A stretch of DNA of 64,000 nucleotides from Bathynomus jamesi (GCA_023014485.1 JAJOZX010001569.1:449001-513000); one strand, 5' to 3'. Shown: positions 1 to 10,140, counted from the first letter of the stretch. Notes: generated by a model not told the origin, from the sequence alone. Translations and numbers: made by a program.

Positions 1-62
<62 letters not shown>

Positions 63-121
63 TATATATATACACATATATATATATATATATACATATA
101 TACCTATATATACATATATAT
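1..121. repeat. (TA)n microsatellite
   Basis: An almost uninterrupted TA dinucleotide run with a few C interruptions fills the left edge. It abuts the Penelope-like element directly, and a second TA/TG-rich run lies on that element's other side, so the element probably inserted into a microsatellite. Confidence 0.95.
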
Positions 122-287
122 ATGCAATAAACGGAGAAGTAAAAATAAAAATTAAAAATTAAAGGATTATCAGAGAGGCATACAGATTTGTAAGGAAAAA
201 ATATCGATTTTTAGCACAAGATCAAATGAATTATAAAAATACAAATTTATACTGGAAATCTGCCCGGGTTTTAACACTCTGCCCTTT
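122..287 (-). repeat. Left inverted copy of PLE 3' end
   Basis: This segment is the reverse complement of 1807-1972 (paired coordinates sum to 2094). It begins with GCAATAAACGGAGAAG near 124 and ends with GCCCTTT at 287. Coding sequence for the reverse transcriptase starts immediately after it. Confidence 0.9.
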
Positions 288-289
288 TC

Positions 290-1740
290 ATGTCCACTTC
301 ACCTTCTCTGCCCTACCTTTACGGTCTTATTAAAACCCACAAACCTGGCAACCCTATGCGCCCTATTATTAGCTCGGTGGGCTCTATTACTTATAAACTC
401 TCCAAATGGCTTGTCAAAGTCTTGTCCCCCATTCTCGGAACTATCTCTGATTCACATGTAAAAAATTCCATGGATCTTACTGAAAAATTGAATAATGCAC
501 GTACTGAAACTAACGATAGATTGATCAGTTTTGACGTTTGTTCATTGTTTACAAAAGTGCCGATTGACGATATGCTTGACTTTCTCTCCCAAGAATTACA
601 TAAGTATGACCTGCCACTACCTTCACACATTGTTTTGGAACTTATTAAGCTTTGCATCAAAGACTGTAAATTCACTTTCAATAACGAGTATTATCAACAA
701 GTTTTTGGGATGGCCATGGGCAACCCCTTATCGCCCCTCCTCTCCAATATTTATATGGAGTTTTTCGAAATTACTTACATTCCGAGAATCCTGGGGGTTG
801 GCATCCCTTGGTTGCGGTACGTCGACGATATTTTGTGTATCTGGCCCATGAATCGTGACCTGGATAACTTCCTCCTTCAGTTAAATGATCAAGTCCCCTC
901 CATTAAGTTTACTTTAGAAGTGGAACAAGACAATTCAATCCCATTTTTGGATGTGCGTGTACATAGGGAAAGCCCAGGTTTTAAGTTTAGTATCTATCGG
1001 AAAACAACAAACAATTTGTCCTACGTACACTTTTACTCGGGACATGACACCCCCACTAAGAAGGCCATTTTTTCATCAATGTTTCTCCGCGCCCTTAGAT
1101 CGCCAGTCCGGAATACATCGATGCCGAATTGGAAAAAATCAACGGTATTGGAAGTGATCTTTGTTATCCATCTGCGTTTATGGAATCTTGTCTCAACAAG
1201 GCAAAACGAACTTTTTATCGTGTCAATAATAACACTCGTACTTTGTCAAAAAATATTTTAGTACTTCCATTTTTCCCGGGCTTTTTAGGCATTGCTAATG
1301 TACTTAAACTTTTGGATATTAATGTAGTATTTTCATATAACAATATTGTGAAAAATATCATAGTAAAAAATAGCCCTACCAATAATTCAGGCATTATCTA
1401 TAAAATTGGTTGTAAACAATGTGATTCCTTTTACATAGGTCAGACGGGAAAGGATTTGCACACACGTATAAAACAGCATCAATATTCCGTTAGAACAGGA
1501 CAGTTGTACAGTGCCCTCTTTGTCCATTTGTCAGAGTTATCCCACTGTATTGATTGGAATAATGCTTCAGTTTTATTCCACTCTAGCAACATTGTTAATA
1601 GAAATATCCTTGAGTCTGCCATTATCCAACTTTCAAATAACTTCAACATAAGCAAAGGTCTTTTTCAACTCGATCCTGTTGTTTTGAATTCCTTCAAAAC
1701 AGATTTAGATAAGAAGGGTAGAACGCTAAATCTTTGGTAA
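290..1740 (+). pseudogene. PLE reverse transcriptase plus GIY-YIG endonuclease, one frameshift
   Basis: Frame 290-1261 encodes the fingers-palm part of a Penelope reverse transcriptase. YLYGLIKTHKPGNPMRPI is the usual early RT block, and RYVDDIL near 820-840 is the catalytic palm motif. Frame 1129-1740 carries the linker and a GIY-YIG nuclease: GIIYKIGCKQC followed by FYIGQTGKDLHTRIKQH, with the expected Tyr, Arg and His positions. The frames differ by one base and the break lies near 1100-1110, because the sequence PEYIDAELEKI reads in the second frame just before its first Met. The N-terminal RT region is absent. RT and nuclease together would carry out target-primed insertion, but this copy is dead. 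Confidence 0.88.
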
Positions 1741-1806
1741 ACTTGTATGCTACTTTATTAACTTTTAATTTTCATTTTATTTTTATATACATCGAAATTT
1801 GACCAT

Positions 1807-1972
1807 AAAGGGCAGAGTGTTAAAACCCGGGCAGATTTCCAGTATAAATTTGTATTTTTATAATTCATTTGATCTTGTGCTAAAAATCGATATTTTTTCC
1901 TTACAAATCTGTATGCCTCTCTGATAATCCTTTAATTTTTAATTTTTATTTTTACTTCTCCGTTTATTGCAT
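1807..1972 (+). repeat. Right (native) copy of PLE 3' end
   Basis: Untranslated sequence after the PLE stop codon, ending in CGTTTATTGC. It is complementary to 122-287. It is followed by TA/TG microsatellite and a T-run of more than 20 bases. Confidence 0.88.
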
Positions 1973-1979
1973 ATATATG

Positions 1980-2016
<37 letters not shown>

Positions 2017-2050
2017 GTGTGTGTGTATTTTTTTTTTTTTTTTTTTTTTT
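1973..2050. repeat. TA/TG microsatellite and poly-T
   Basis: Alternating TA and TG repeats followed by a long T homopolymer. This is low-complexity sequence, and the short open frame across it is not a gene. Confidence 0.85.
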
Positions 2051-2175
2051 CTGTAACCTATATATATGCTGTAACCCTTGTATGTACTTCAGTGTTCCTG
2101 AGGATGTCATTAGACGAAAGCGCTTGAGCACCATTTTGTGTTTCCTTCCTTCGTGGTTTTATTCATCATAAATAT
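2051..2175 (+). other. PLE-tail-like sequence with hammerhead-core-like motif
   Basis: Between microsatellites lies a unique-looking segment containing CTGAGGA (2098-2104), then GTC, a four-base loop and GAC, then CGAAA (GAAA at 2116-2119). CUGANGA, stem II, GAAA is the order of the hammerhead ribozyme core, and hammerheads are known in Penelope-like elements. However, the first stem II pair is mismatched, and I cannot find a convincing short stem III with a UH cleavage site. The functional call is therefore weak. The segment may be the true tail of the neighbouring PLE. Confidence 0.3.
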
Positions 2176-2204
2176 TTTTCACGTGTTACTTTCGTGAAAT
2201 AATT

Positions 2205-2207
2205 TTC

Positions 2208-2250
<43 letters not shown>
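2205..2250. repeat. (AT)n microsatellite
   Basis: A run of TA/AT dinucleotides with one interruption. Confidence 0.9.
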
Positions 2251-2309
2251 TTCTTGGTGTATATTGTATAATTTAAAACTTTCGTTTTAGACCATGGAAT
2301 TCACTTTGA

Positions 2310-2455
2310 CGGTGTCCGGCGAATTTGTCTACAACAATTTGTCTAAAGATACAATTCATCTACAACAATTTGTCTACAACAATTTATCTACAACAATTAG
2401 TCTACAGATACAATTCAACTACAATAATTTGTCTACAGATACAATTTGTCTAGAG
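2310..2455 (+). repeat. Degenerate short tandem repeat around TACAACAATTTGTC
   Basis: The motif ACAACAATTTGTCTA recurs about five times with variable 10-20 base spacers of the type AGATACAATTCATC. The open frame through it (2294-2497) is a by-product of repeats without stops, not a recognised protein. Confidence 0.6.
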
Positions 2456-2483
2456 AAACTATTACTAATATTATTTAAAAAAA

Positions 2484-2572
2484 TGACGATTGGTTAGGTG
2501 AAGTCGTGATATTTTCGTATGTTTTAACAGTAAACTAACGAAAATATCATGACTTAACCTAACCAATCGTCA
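2484..2572. repeat. Near-perfect hairpin (about 35-bp arms)
   Basis: TGACGATTGGTTAGG at 2484-2498 pairs with CCTAACCAATCGTCA at the right end. Pairing continues through a stretch ending in TATTTTCGT, with one or two mismatches, leaving an AT-rich loop of about 20 bases. It could be a tiny foldback element or a solo terminal hairpin. I found no duplicated target. Confidence 0.7.
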
Positions 2573-2809
2573 AGGGTGTACTAACTTTTTATGGCCTTTC
2601 TCTGAATCAATAAAATGAAGAGGCATTGTGGGTTACTGAACAGTGAACAATGTAAAAGTTCCAGGATGACCAATTTTAAGTGCGAAAACCAAAGACATAA
2701 GTTACTAAGATTTAAAAAAGGCAAACGAACAAACGTTTCAGAATAGCTTAAACTATAAAGGCACAAACGCAAGACTGTGTGTGTATTTTGTCATAGAAAT
2801 ATTAATGAC
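2573..2809. other. No gene seen
   Basis: AT-rich sequence between the hairpin and the GC-rich repeat. The short open frames here have no recognisable motif. Confidence 0.5.
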
Positions 2810-2925
2810 AGTCCATTCGGCGAATCGTCCGTTCGGCGAAACAGCCGTCGCCGAATCGTCCGTTCGGCGAAACGTCCGTCGGCAAAATGTCTGTCGGCAA
2901 AACGTCCGTCGGCGAATCGACCGGC
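2810..2925. repeat. GC-rich tandem repeat, unit near CGTCCGTTCGGCGAAA
   Basis: Seven or so diverged units of 14-16 bases (variants of CGTCCGTCGGCGAA) stand out as GC-rich in an AT-rich region. The array ends abruptly where gypsy integrase coding begins, so the junction is probably a truncation or insertion boundary. Confidence 0.8.
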
Positions 2926-2929
2926 CACG

Positions 2930-3668
2930 ACTTAAACAATTTTTGAACTCACGCGGAGTGGCCACTAATAGAACGACCCCATATAATCCCCAAGGAAATG
3001 GTTTAGTTGAGAGATATAACGGAATTATATGGAAAGGAGTAAATTTAGCTTTCGTTTCAAGAAAACTCCCTGTTGGCTGATGGGAAACGGTTTTGCCCAC
3101 TGTATTACATATCATACGATCTCTTTTATGTACTTCTACAAACTGCACCCCTCATGAGAGATTATTTAATTATCAGCGTCGATCTACAAATGGCCATTCC
3201 ATACCTACGTGGCTTACCGCCCCGGGTAAAGTATTATTGAAAAATTATACACGTCAGTCTAAATATGAGCCTCCAGTTGAAGAAGTAGAACTCATTGAGG
3301 CTAATCCCGAATATGCTCATGTTCGTCTCCCGGGAGGCCGAGAGACTACTCTTTCGCTTAAGCACCTCGCCCCTGCTGGGGAATCTGAAACTCGAGAATA
3401 CGAAAATACTAACGGTGATGGTGTGTTAAACAACTATCCCCCGTCACCTACCATCCTGCCCTCAAATCCGTCACCCACCATTGCTCCCTCCAATCCCTCA
3501 CTGGTCAACGCTCCTCAGACTTCAGTAGATGATGATAATCAAAATACAGATTCCCCTATGACTGAGGTACGGCGATCAGGGCGTACTCGGTGTCCGCCTA
3601 GTTATTTTGAGGACTATATTGTTCAATCTAAGCAGGAGGGAAAATGTAATATTATTTTGCAGGTTTAG
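2930..3668 (+). pseudogene. Ty3/gypsy integrase C-terminal fragment, in-frame stop
   Basis: The translation carries the end of a retroviral-type integrase core: NSRGVATNRTTPYNPQGNG, then VERYNG, where Glu would be the last residue of the DDE triad. The C-terminal part contains TNCTPHERLFNYQRRS and a proline/serine-rich tail ending with RRSGRTRCPPSYFEDYIV. An in-frame TGA at 3078-3080 interrupts it. No protease, RT or RNase H is present upstream, where a tandem repeat takes over. The palindrome arm begins inside this gene at 3151, so only the left copy has the integrase core. Confidence 0.85.
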
Positions 3669-4319
3669 GATGACTCTATTAGAATGTTATACCTAAGTAA
3701 AATCATTTGTGTTTATATTCAATTCGATTAAACTGATGAATCTGATGATGTCTGAATTAAACTGATGAGATGTAAGATACTTTATTACATGAAGGTAATG
3801 ATATTTTCTTGGATGTAATTAATCCTAATCTGTAGTATAAACAATTCATATAAATGCCCTATGTTTACTCTATCTATATTATTATTATAACTTGCGTCAT
3901 TGAGTATATATATATTTATGTACCATAACTATATTATTGTTATTTATATTAACAGGAATGTTGTTCAATTAAGTTGATTAAAGCCTAAGAAAAGGAGAAC
4001 GTTTCATTTCAAAGTCCTTTATTTTTTGTTCTGAATGAACTAAAAAATCGAGCAGAATATATGTTACAACCTTATATAAAAATAAGCCATTAAAACTGCC
4101 CTATTTCTATTTTTAGAACATAACAAGGACTTGTAAAGTTGTAAAAGAAAGACTAGATCCAGAAAATACAAAAATTATATTGATTTTAAATTTTATGAAA
4201 CCATAACAAATATAAAATTATTGAGAAAAGGAATTTGAGAAAAGCTCACACTCACTAAATAAAATAAAAAAGATTGACAAAATAATGTATTTTTTCCAAA
4301 TAACATGAGAATAAAAGTT
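3669..4319. other. Non-coding, gypsy downstream region
   Basis: AT-rich sequence between the gypsy stop codon and the end of the hAT fragment. It contains several CTGATGA repeats around 3733-3770 but no coding signal. It may hold a decayed LTR, which I could not delimit. Confidence 0.4.
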
Positions 4320-4877
4320 TCACGTTTTCACCTTTCGAACTTTTGATGCAGCAAATTTTTTGATCAATAAAGAAAAATCTATTTTCTTAACAAAATCATT
4401 CTATGTACATTAGACTCAATGCATTCAGACGTTCTTGACGCATTGTTGTTCTTTTCTCAATTTTGCGATGAGAAAGTTTTGAAAAGGATCCCTCTCCTTC
4501 ACAGACCGAACATGGCATTATCAGATAAATCCTGAAAGTAATGGCGACATTGAGAAAACATTTGCCTGACAAAATTCCTTTCATGATATTCATGATTACC
4601 TTCGAAAACTTCTTTCATCATTCTCCTGTAGTTCCTTGACTTCTTTTATCACATGTTCATGGAAATGAATCTTTTCGAACTCCTCTCCTAAGTCATTTTT
4701 ATATTTTTCATGAGTTTTTTGCATGCTTTTCTTTTGACTTCGAGATTTTCATTCTTGTAGTAAAAAAAGAAAGAGAACTCACTGTGCACACGTTCACATG
4801 CCACAGAGCGCTTCTCCATCTCCATGATGAGACTGTCGCATATAACTAGGAATGTTTGAGTTTTAAATTTCTCTTGG
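4320..4877 (-). pseudogene. hAT (ZMYM1-like) transposase, C-terminal part
   Basis: Reading leftwards, the frames give EKFKTQTFLVICDSLIMEME, then the C-terminal dimerisation block EGSFSKLSHRKIEK followed by QERLNALSLMYIE, and finally a frame-shifted end KKIDFSLLIKKFAASKVRK before a stop. These match the hAT-type transposases related to vertebrate ZMYM1. It is the downstream half of a gene whose upstream half lies at 9494-9988; a LINE separates the two. A homopolymer indel near 4710 breaks this copy, while the right-arm copy reads further. Confidence 0.75.
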
Positions 4878-5091
4878 GGGGGGGGTGAATGTATGCTCAG
4901 GTACAGATGTTTCATCAGATTTTTTTATGCAGGAAGGAGGGGCCAAGGGCAACTACCCGCAAAAACGCCCCTCCCATAAAACAAGAAGAGAGCCAAAATC
5001 AAGGTTCAGGGTTTTCAAAATGCCTAGACATTCTGCGTTTGAAAGATGGGAGGTCATAGACAGGAGGAAAGATGGATTGAGAAAGATTGTT

Positions 5092-5724
5092 CTAGAGTTC
5101 ACCGGGTGAGTAGATGAAAGACTGAAAATACCGATTAACCCTTGCATTAGATAGTTGGACAGAAAAGGAATGAGAAAGTGTAGAAAGTCTGGTACTGCGT
5201 GCTCTCATTAAGGGAGGAGGCATGTAGTTAGAGAGTTCAGAAGAGCAATGTCCGTTATAATAGCGATAGTAAAGAGGGAGTGAGGCAACATTGCGGCGAA
5301 GAGAGAGAGAGAGAGATTGAAGACAATCAATAAGAGGTAGGGAATTGATGAGACGAAAAGCCTTTGATTCCACCCGGTCAAGTACGGCTGTGTGGGTTGA
5401 GCCACTCCACACATGAGAAGCATACTCCATACAGGTGTGAACAAGACCCTTGTACAGAGACAGCGACTGAGTTGTGGTGAAGAAACCGCGGAGGCGGTAC
5501 AGCACACCTAATCTCTTAGAAGCTGTTTTAGAAAGAGAGTATATGTGATCTTTCAGGGAAAGATCACGAGAAAAGGAAACGTCAAGAATGTTAAGAGAAG
5601 AGGAAGGATTCAGTTGTGTATTGTTGAAGGTAAGGGGATAGTTGTGTATAAGATTGTAACAAATAGACAGATGGAGGAACTTAGTTTTGAGGCATTGAAA
5701 GCCACAAGGTTTTCTCTGCCCCAA
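5092..5724 (-). pseudogene. LINE RT thumb/C-terminal region
   Basis: This frame carries SSSLNILDVSFSRDLSLKDH, then SKTASKRLGVLYRLRGFF and TCMEYASHVWSGSTH, which is the conserved thumb and C-terminal region of arthropod LINE polymerases. It is one frame away from the upstream palm-encoding segment. Confidence 0.85.
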
Positions 5725-6089
5725 TCAGATATAGCAGAAAGATCAGAGGTCAAGTGTTCCATAGCCGTCCTACGCGAATCACAAAGTGACTGCTTTAAGG
5801 AACGCTTTAGGAAGCGGGTGGAGGAGTGAAGAGTGGAATCATCGGCATAGGAGTGAATAGAACAGGAAGTGCGAATTAAAAGATCATTAATAAATAAAAG
5901 GAAAAGATTGGGTGACAGAACAGAACCCTGAGGAACACCACTGTTAATAGCTTTAAGAGAAGAATAGTGGTCATCTATAACTGCAGCTATAGATCTGCCA
6001 GAAAGGAAATTAGAGATGAAGGCACAGAGAGAAGGATTGAAACCGAAGGAGGGCACTTTCGACATTAAAGACTTGTGCCAGACTATCAA
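5610..6089 (-). pseudogene. LINE RT palm (YADD) region
   Basis: Contains SGVPQGSVLSPNLFLLFIND followed about 20 residues later by HSYADDSTLHSS, with the catalytic Asp pair intact. The preceding ALDISKAFDS block is in another frame, around 6090-6120. Confidence 0.88.
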
Positions 6090-6104
6090 AAGCTTTTGAT
6101 ATGT

Positions 6105-6679
6105 CTAGCGCAATAGCAAAAGTTTCACCGAAATCCCGAAAGGAGGATGACGAAGAGTCAGAGAGATATGCAAGAAGATCGCCAGTAGAACGTCCCTTGC
6201 GGAATCAATACTAACAATCTGAAAGAAGATTGTGAGAATATACAATAGGTGTTTAGGTATTTTCCTATTAAGGATAGATTCAAAAACTTTGGAAAGGCAA
6301 GAAATGAAAGCAATTGGACGATAGATGAAGGGTTGAGAGCAGTCACCCTTCTTTGGGACAGGCTGAATGAAAGCGAACTTCCAGCAGGAAGGAAAAGTAC
6401 CAGATGAGAAACAAAGACGAAAGAGTTTGCCTAGGCAGGGTGTCAGCACAGAAACACAGTCCTTAAGAACAACAGAAGGAACACCATCAGGACCATACGC
6501 CTTCCTAAAGTTGAGCCCAAATAGGGCAGAAAAAACATCTCTAGAAGAGATTCTAATTTCAGACATAATAAAGTCAGAGGGGGGAGGAGATGGAGGAATA
6601 GCACCGGAATCGTCCAGGGTTGAATTGTAAGCGAAAGTCTGAGCGAAGAGTTCAGCTTTGTCAGGAGAAGAGACGGCAA
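6105..6679 (-). pseudogene. LINE RT fingers region
   Basis: Two overlapping frames carry the RT start: FRKAYGPDGVPSVVLKDC, then WKFAFIQPVPKKGD and YRPIAFISCLSKVFE. These are the fingers blocks of LINE reverse transcriptases. Confidence 0.85.
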
Positions 6680-6752
6680 TTGTGCCGTCGGAATGGAAAA
6701 GAGGAGGGAAAGAAGAGGCAGTAAAGTTGTTGAAGAGGTTCTTAGCTAGATG

Positions 6753-7566
6753 CTAGAAAGAGCGAAAAGAATCAGAATTGGATAGATTTTCACATTTTTG
6801 TCGGATGAAGGAATTTTTGGCGAGTCGAAGAACAGATTTCGCACGATTCCGGGCAGGAATATAAGCTGAGTGAGAGTCAGGAGTTGGATGGCGCCGGTAC
6901 CTTCTGAAAGCCTCCTCTCTGTTGTGGATAGCATTAGAGCAAGTAAAGTTAAACCAAAGGTTTTTTGCATTAGTCGTAGGAATAGAATATGGAATGTACG
7001 CCCCCATGCTCGACAGAATCAACACCGTGACGCGCTCAGCACACCAAGAAGGACCCGGAAACGGAAGCAGTAATCATTCCATGGGAAATCACAGAAGTAC
7101 TGCCTAAGGGCCTCCCAATCAGCGGCGCCGAAGTGTCAAAAGCGCCTCCTCTTGGGAGGATCCAAAAGCCGAATTGGAGCGATAGGACAGGAAACAGATT
7201 GTGATTGGAGGAGCCCAACGGAGAAAATAGTTTCACAGAGTAAGATGAAGGATGAGAGGTAAGAAATAAATTTTTCTACCCTTGGGGTAGAAAAATTGGA
7301 AGCTAGTTCACCAGGGATGTCAGTGAAATGGGAGAAAGCCAAAGGTGATGGTGGACATTGAAATCTTCTAAAATGGAGATTTCAACAAAGGGAGAGTGGG
7401 AAAGAATGTATTCCACTTTGGAAGTAAGATAGTCAAAAAATTTTGGATAGTCAGTAGAATTAGGAGAAAGGTAAAGAGTGCAGATGTACGAGGGCCACTC
7501 AACATATTTTGCTCCACTTTTTTTTTTTTTCCAAGTTTCTTTGTAAGTTCCAGAAATTTTGTACAC
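6753..7566 (-). pseudogene. LINE endonuclease C-terminal half and linker
   Basis: Pieces in several frames read YICTLYLSPNSTDYPKFFDY, ISILEDFNVHHHLWLS (the usual GDFN motif has Glu in place of Gly) and GSSNHNLFPVL (SSDHN in intact nucleases). A linker to the RT follows. The Gly and Asp changes and multiple frameshifts indicate decay. Confidence 0.75.
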
Positions 7567-8863
7567 AAGTAGTTACATATCATTTTTACAAGTTTTTATT
7601 TTTCCACATAGTCTCCATACTTTTCTACGGCTTTCCTCCACCTCGAAACAAGGGCCTTTATTCCTTGCTGCTAAAAGTCCGCTGGGTTCCGCTGGAGCCA
7701 CCTCTTAACCTCCTCAACAACCTCATCGTCACTGAAATTTTCTTCCACGAATAGCATTATTCATTGGCCCAAACAAATGGAAGTCTGAAGGTGCCAGATC
7801 CGGGCTGTATGGAGGGTCGGATGACACAGTCAAGCGCATTTTTGTGATGGCCTCTCTTGTTTGCAAACTGTTGTGTGATCTCGCGTTATCATGGAAAAGA
7901 AGGACGTCTTCCAGTTTTCTCTCCCATCGAACTCGCTTTATACGTTTCTGGAGTCTCTGTAGGGTAGCAATATATGCCTCTGAGTTGATTGTTTATCCTT
8001 TCTTCATTATGTCCACCAGAATCACCCCTTTCACGTCCCAGAAGATGGTGGCCATAACCTTTCCTGCAGAGGGAGCCATTTTGAACTTTTTCTTGTGTGG
8101 GGAGTCTGCGTGATACCACTCCATGGATTGGCGTTTTGTTTCAGGTTCAAAGTGATGTACCCAAGTCTCATCCCCAGCCACAATTCGTGAAAGGAAGTCA
8201 TCCATTTCTGTCTCATATTGAACCAACGACTCAGAAGCAATTTCTTTTATTTGGGCTTTGTGATCTTCAGTCAGTTCGCGAGGAACAAACCGTGAACACA
8301 CTTTTGAATATCCCAGTTGTTGAATTATCGTATTCACACTCCCTTCACTAATTCCTAGCTCCAGTGATAGCTCCTTGTATGGGACGCGCCGATTTGATCG
8401 AATGATGCTGTTAGCACGTTGCAGTGTGAGATGTGACAGCCGATGCCGGGCGACCGCTGCGTGACTCATCATCGAGGCTAGCTCTCCCTCTCTCCGATGA
8501 TCTCACACTTTCAGACCAGCGTCCAACTGTGCTTCGATCAACAACAGCATCTCTGTAAAAACGTTTTGTAGACGTTTTTTAATATTTCCAACTGTTTCCT
8601 TCTCTGCGGTTAAGAATTCGGTAACAGCTCTCTGTTTACGACGCACATCACTATTAGACGCCATTTTCGAAACTTCGTTAACCATCGGTTTTATACAAAG
8701 GCGTTTAAAAGCGGTTTTATACAAGGAGAGGAGGTTCAAACGGGAAAAATCCGGCTATGTGAAGCGTAGAAATTTCAAACTTACGGCCCAAAAGACATTT
8801 CAGCCACATGGCCTATTATTTAGCTAAGAAAAAAGGTGGGGGAAATATACTGAGTGCCCCTAG
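7489..8863 (-). mobile_element. mariner (DD34D) inserted in the LINE
   Basis: A 1375-bp element flanked by TA on both sides. Related imperfect termini read CTAGGGGCACTCAGTATATTT and CGAGGGCCACTCAACATATTT. The transposase segments include GDETWVHHFEPETKR (first Asp), HDNARSHNSLQTREA (second Asp) and YSPDLAPSDFHLF (third Asp). The last two catalytic residues are separated by 34 residues, hence DD34D. Two frameshifts in the N-terminal half and an in-frame stop after DIMKKG inactivate it. Joining the flanks at TA restores the LINE reading QTKY-ICTLYLSP. Confidence 0.9.
7993..8472 (-). pseudogene. mariner DD34D transposase, central open frame
   Basis: The longest open piece of the mariner transposase contains the second helix-turn-helix region ELSLELGISEGSVNTIIQQL and the first catalytic aspartate in VAGDETWVHHFEPE. 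It ends at a stop that replaces a sense codon after DIMKKG. The remaining C-terminal third continues in the same frame beyond the stop. The family is the one fused in human SETMAR, but this is only the transposon. Confidence 0.88.
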
Positions 8864-9317
8864 TATTTAGTTTGAGATTGGCATGTAAGCCGTAGCCAGA
8901 GGGTATAGAATTTGGAAGATTCAAGTTCGGGAATACGAGAACAAGTTAGGTTATTGCGGACATGTAAGCAACATCCACCTTTGGAGTGAAATTGAGTATA
9001 GAGAAAGTAAGAGGGTACAGAAAAGGAGTTGCTGTCAGTCATCCCAGCACCTGAGTTTCAGTGAGGAAAAGAAGATGAGGTTTAGAGGAGGAGAGGTGGT
9101 GTTCAACAGATTGAAAATTTGAGAAAAGGCCACGAATGTTGCAGAAGTTTAAGAAAAGTGAATCAGACAGAGGTCCAGAATATCTCGAATGGGTTGTAGC
9201 AGATCCAGCCCCGCTGCCCGGGTCTGCGTTCCCATTATCGTCAAGGGGGAAGCCAGAAGTAGAGACATTTATGGTCCCCTCCCCAGGGGACTCCGAGACT
9301 CCTGAAGTTGATGCCAT
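8860..9317 (-). pseudogene. LINE N-terminal region and endonuclease start
   Basis: Two abutting frames overlap by four bases. One begins MASTSGVSESPGEGT and runs into LFLNFCNIRGLFSNFQSVEH, the first endonuclease block, then HLLFLTETQVLG, where ET is the catalytic Glu block. The next reads SKGGCCLHVRNNL. The mariner interrupts it at 8863. Confidence 0.8.
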
Positions 9318-9493
9318 TTTTTTTTAATTTTGAAAAGATTATGTAGTGTGTAAGATGCATGTGTATGTAGTGAGGAATAGGAAGAGAAGTGTATGTTTGA
9401 GAGCATGCTGGACTGCTCACAGGGTAGATGAGACACGGAAAAAGCTCATCTAAGGAGGACAGTGACAGGAGAAACGGTAGTTCCAGCACTCCC

Positions 9494-9988
9494 TATTTTC
9501 TGTCTACCGTCCCCCCTGGAGTACTTCCCTGGTCGATTGGTGTTTACAATCTCCTTGCTTGCTTGCTTCTTACGCTTCACTTTTCGTTTCTCTTCAGCCC
9601 AATAATACGGCTCATTTTCTGATTCATTCTGGATCTTCACTATCATCTGCTTAGCCTGTTCCTCAAAGTGATTGAAGTCATTGCGAACAGCCCGAAGAAA
9701 CTCTGTTAAAGACTTCATATGCTCTACAACACTCTTTAGTATAAGTCCCTCAGTTTGCAGCAACAGATTAACTTGATGCTTGAGTTCCAAAACATCAGTC
9801 CAGAATACACAAAGAAGGATTGATTCCGGTTCACACAATCTAGCAGAAATATTTGTAGCTTCTGCTGAAGTGTCACTATTCTGATCAGCATCATCATGTA
9901 AAATATTCAGTGTGTCAGTTATACCAACATACTTCACTCTGAGTGCTTTCACGGCGTCATACTTTGTAGACCACCTTGCGTCAGAGAG
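9494..9988 (-). pseudogene. hAT (ZMYM1-like) transposase, central part
   Basis: Reads LSDARWSTKYDAVKALRVKY, then CVFWTDVLELKHQVNLLLQ and a basic region KRKVKRKKQASKE. LSDARWS followed by the VFWTDVL helix is typical of ZMYM1-like hAT transposases. The N-terminal RNase-H-like start is missing. The frame stops where the LINE begins and resumes at 4877. Confidence 0.78.
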
Positions 9989-10079
9989 TTACTATTTTCT
10001 TATTTATTAATTTTTTATTTATTTATTCTTTTTGCTTTCAATAATACTGACTATATAACAGTCAACCTACGAGGGCTCT

Positions 10080-10140
10080 CCCTAACCTTGGGGGCCCCTA
10101 TGCACGTGCCTACTGTGCCTATTCGTAATCTGGCACTGGG
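10080..10140 (-). other. Probable hAT terminal sequence
   Basis: On the minus strand, CAGTGCCAGATTACG is followed by a block ending in AGGGGCCCCC. The CAGTG start and the GGGGCC block resemble the terminus of the second hAT element in this window (CAGTGGCGGATTA and GGGGCC). It is the likely 5' end of the hAT whose transposase lies at 9494-9988. No opposite terminus was found. Confidence 0.45.

Larger units (their letters stand above)
122..1972 (+). mobile_element. Penelope-like element (PLE), 5'-truncated, with inverted flanking copies of its 3' end
   Basis: The unit contains a reverse transcriptase followed by a GIY-YIG endonuclease, the defining pair of Penelope-like elements. It is bounded by about 166-bp inverted copies (122-287 and 1807-1972) that match base for base where I compared them. 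The reverse transcriptase starts mid-domain right after the left copy, so the 5' part is missing and replaced by an inverted duplicate of the 3' untranslated end. LTR-like repeats in direct or inverted orientation are known for PLEs. The simplest inference is a 5'-truncated insertion with inverted tail duplication. Microsatellite flanks on both sides obscure any target duplication. Confidence 0.85.
4877..9493 (-). mobile_element. LINE (non-LTR retrotransposon) inserted in hAT gene
   Basis: A minus-strand element of about 3.2 kb, plus a nested 1.4-kb mariner. From its 5' end it shows an apurinic-like endonuclease start (LFLNFCNIRGLFSNF, 9120-9170) and the continuation LYLSPNS after the mariner. 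Next come a linker and an RT with FRKAYGPDGVPSVVLKDC, GVPQGSVLSPNLFLLFINDL and SYADDSTLH, and a C-terminal thumb ending with PPPLMRARSTRLSTLSHSFS. Frames change many times, so it is dead. Its 3' end lies at a C/G homopolymer next to the resumed hAT frame. The family looks like the Jockey/I-type LINEs abundant in crustaceans, though the clade is not proven. Confidence 0.85.

Noticed and set aside
122..1972. Inverted repeats as TIRs of a DNA transposon
   Set aside because: The enclosed coding is a Penelope RT plus GIY-YIG nuclease, and the left copy replaces the RT 5' part; this is a retroelement with an inverted tail copy.
3733..3800. CTGATGAG followed by a stem as a hammerhead ribozyme
   Set aside because: The stem is followed by GAAG rather than GAAA, one G is left unpaired, and CTGATGA simply recurs as a local simple repeat.
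5545..5829. Plus-strand frames through the LINE (for example 94 aa at 5545)
   Set aside because: They are antisense to well-supported RT coding on the minus strand.
7489..8863. SETMAR host gene
   Set aside because: Only the mariner transposase is present, with TIRs and TA flanks, no SET domain, and multiple disabling mutations.
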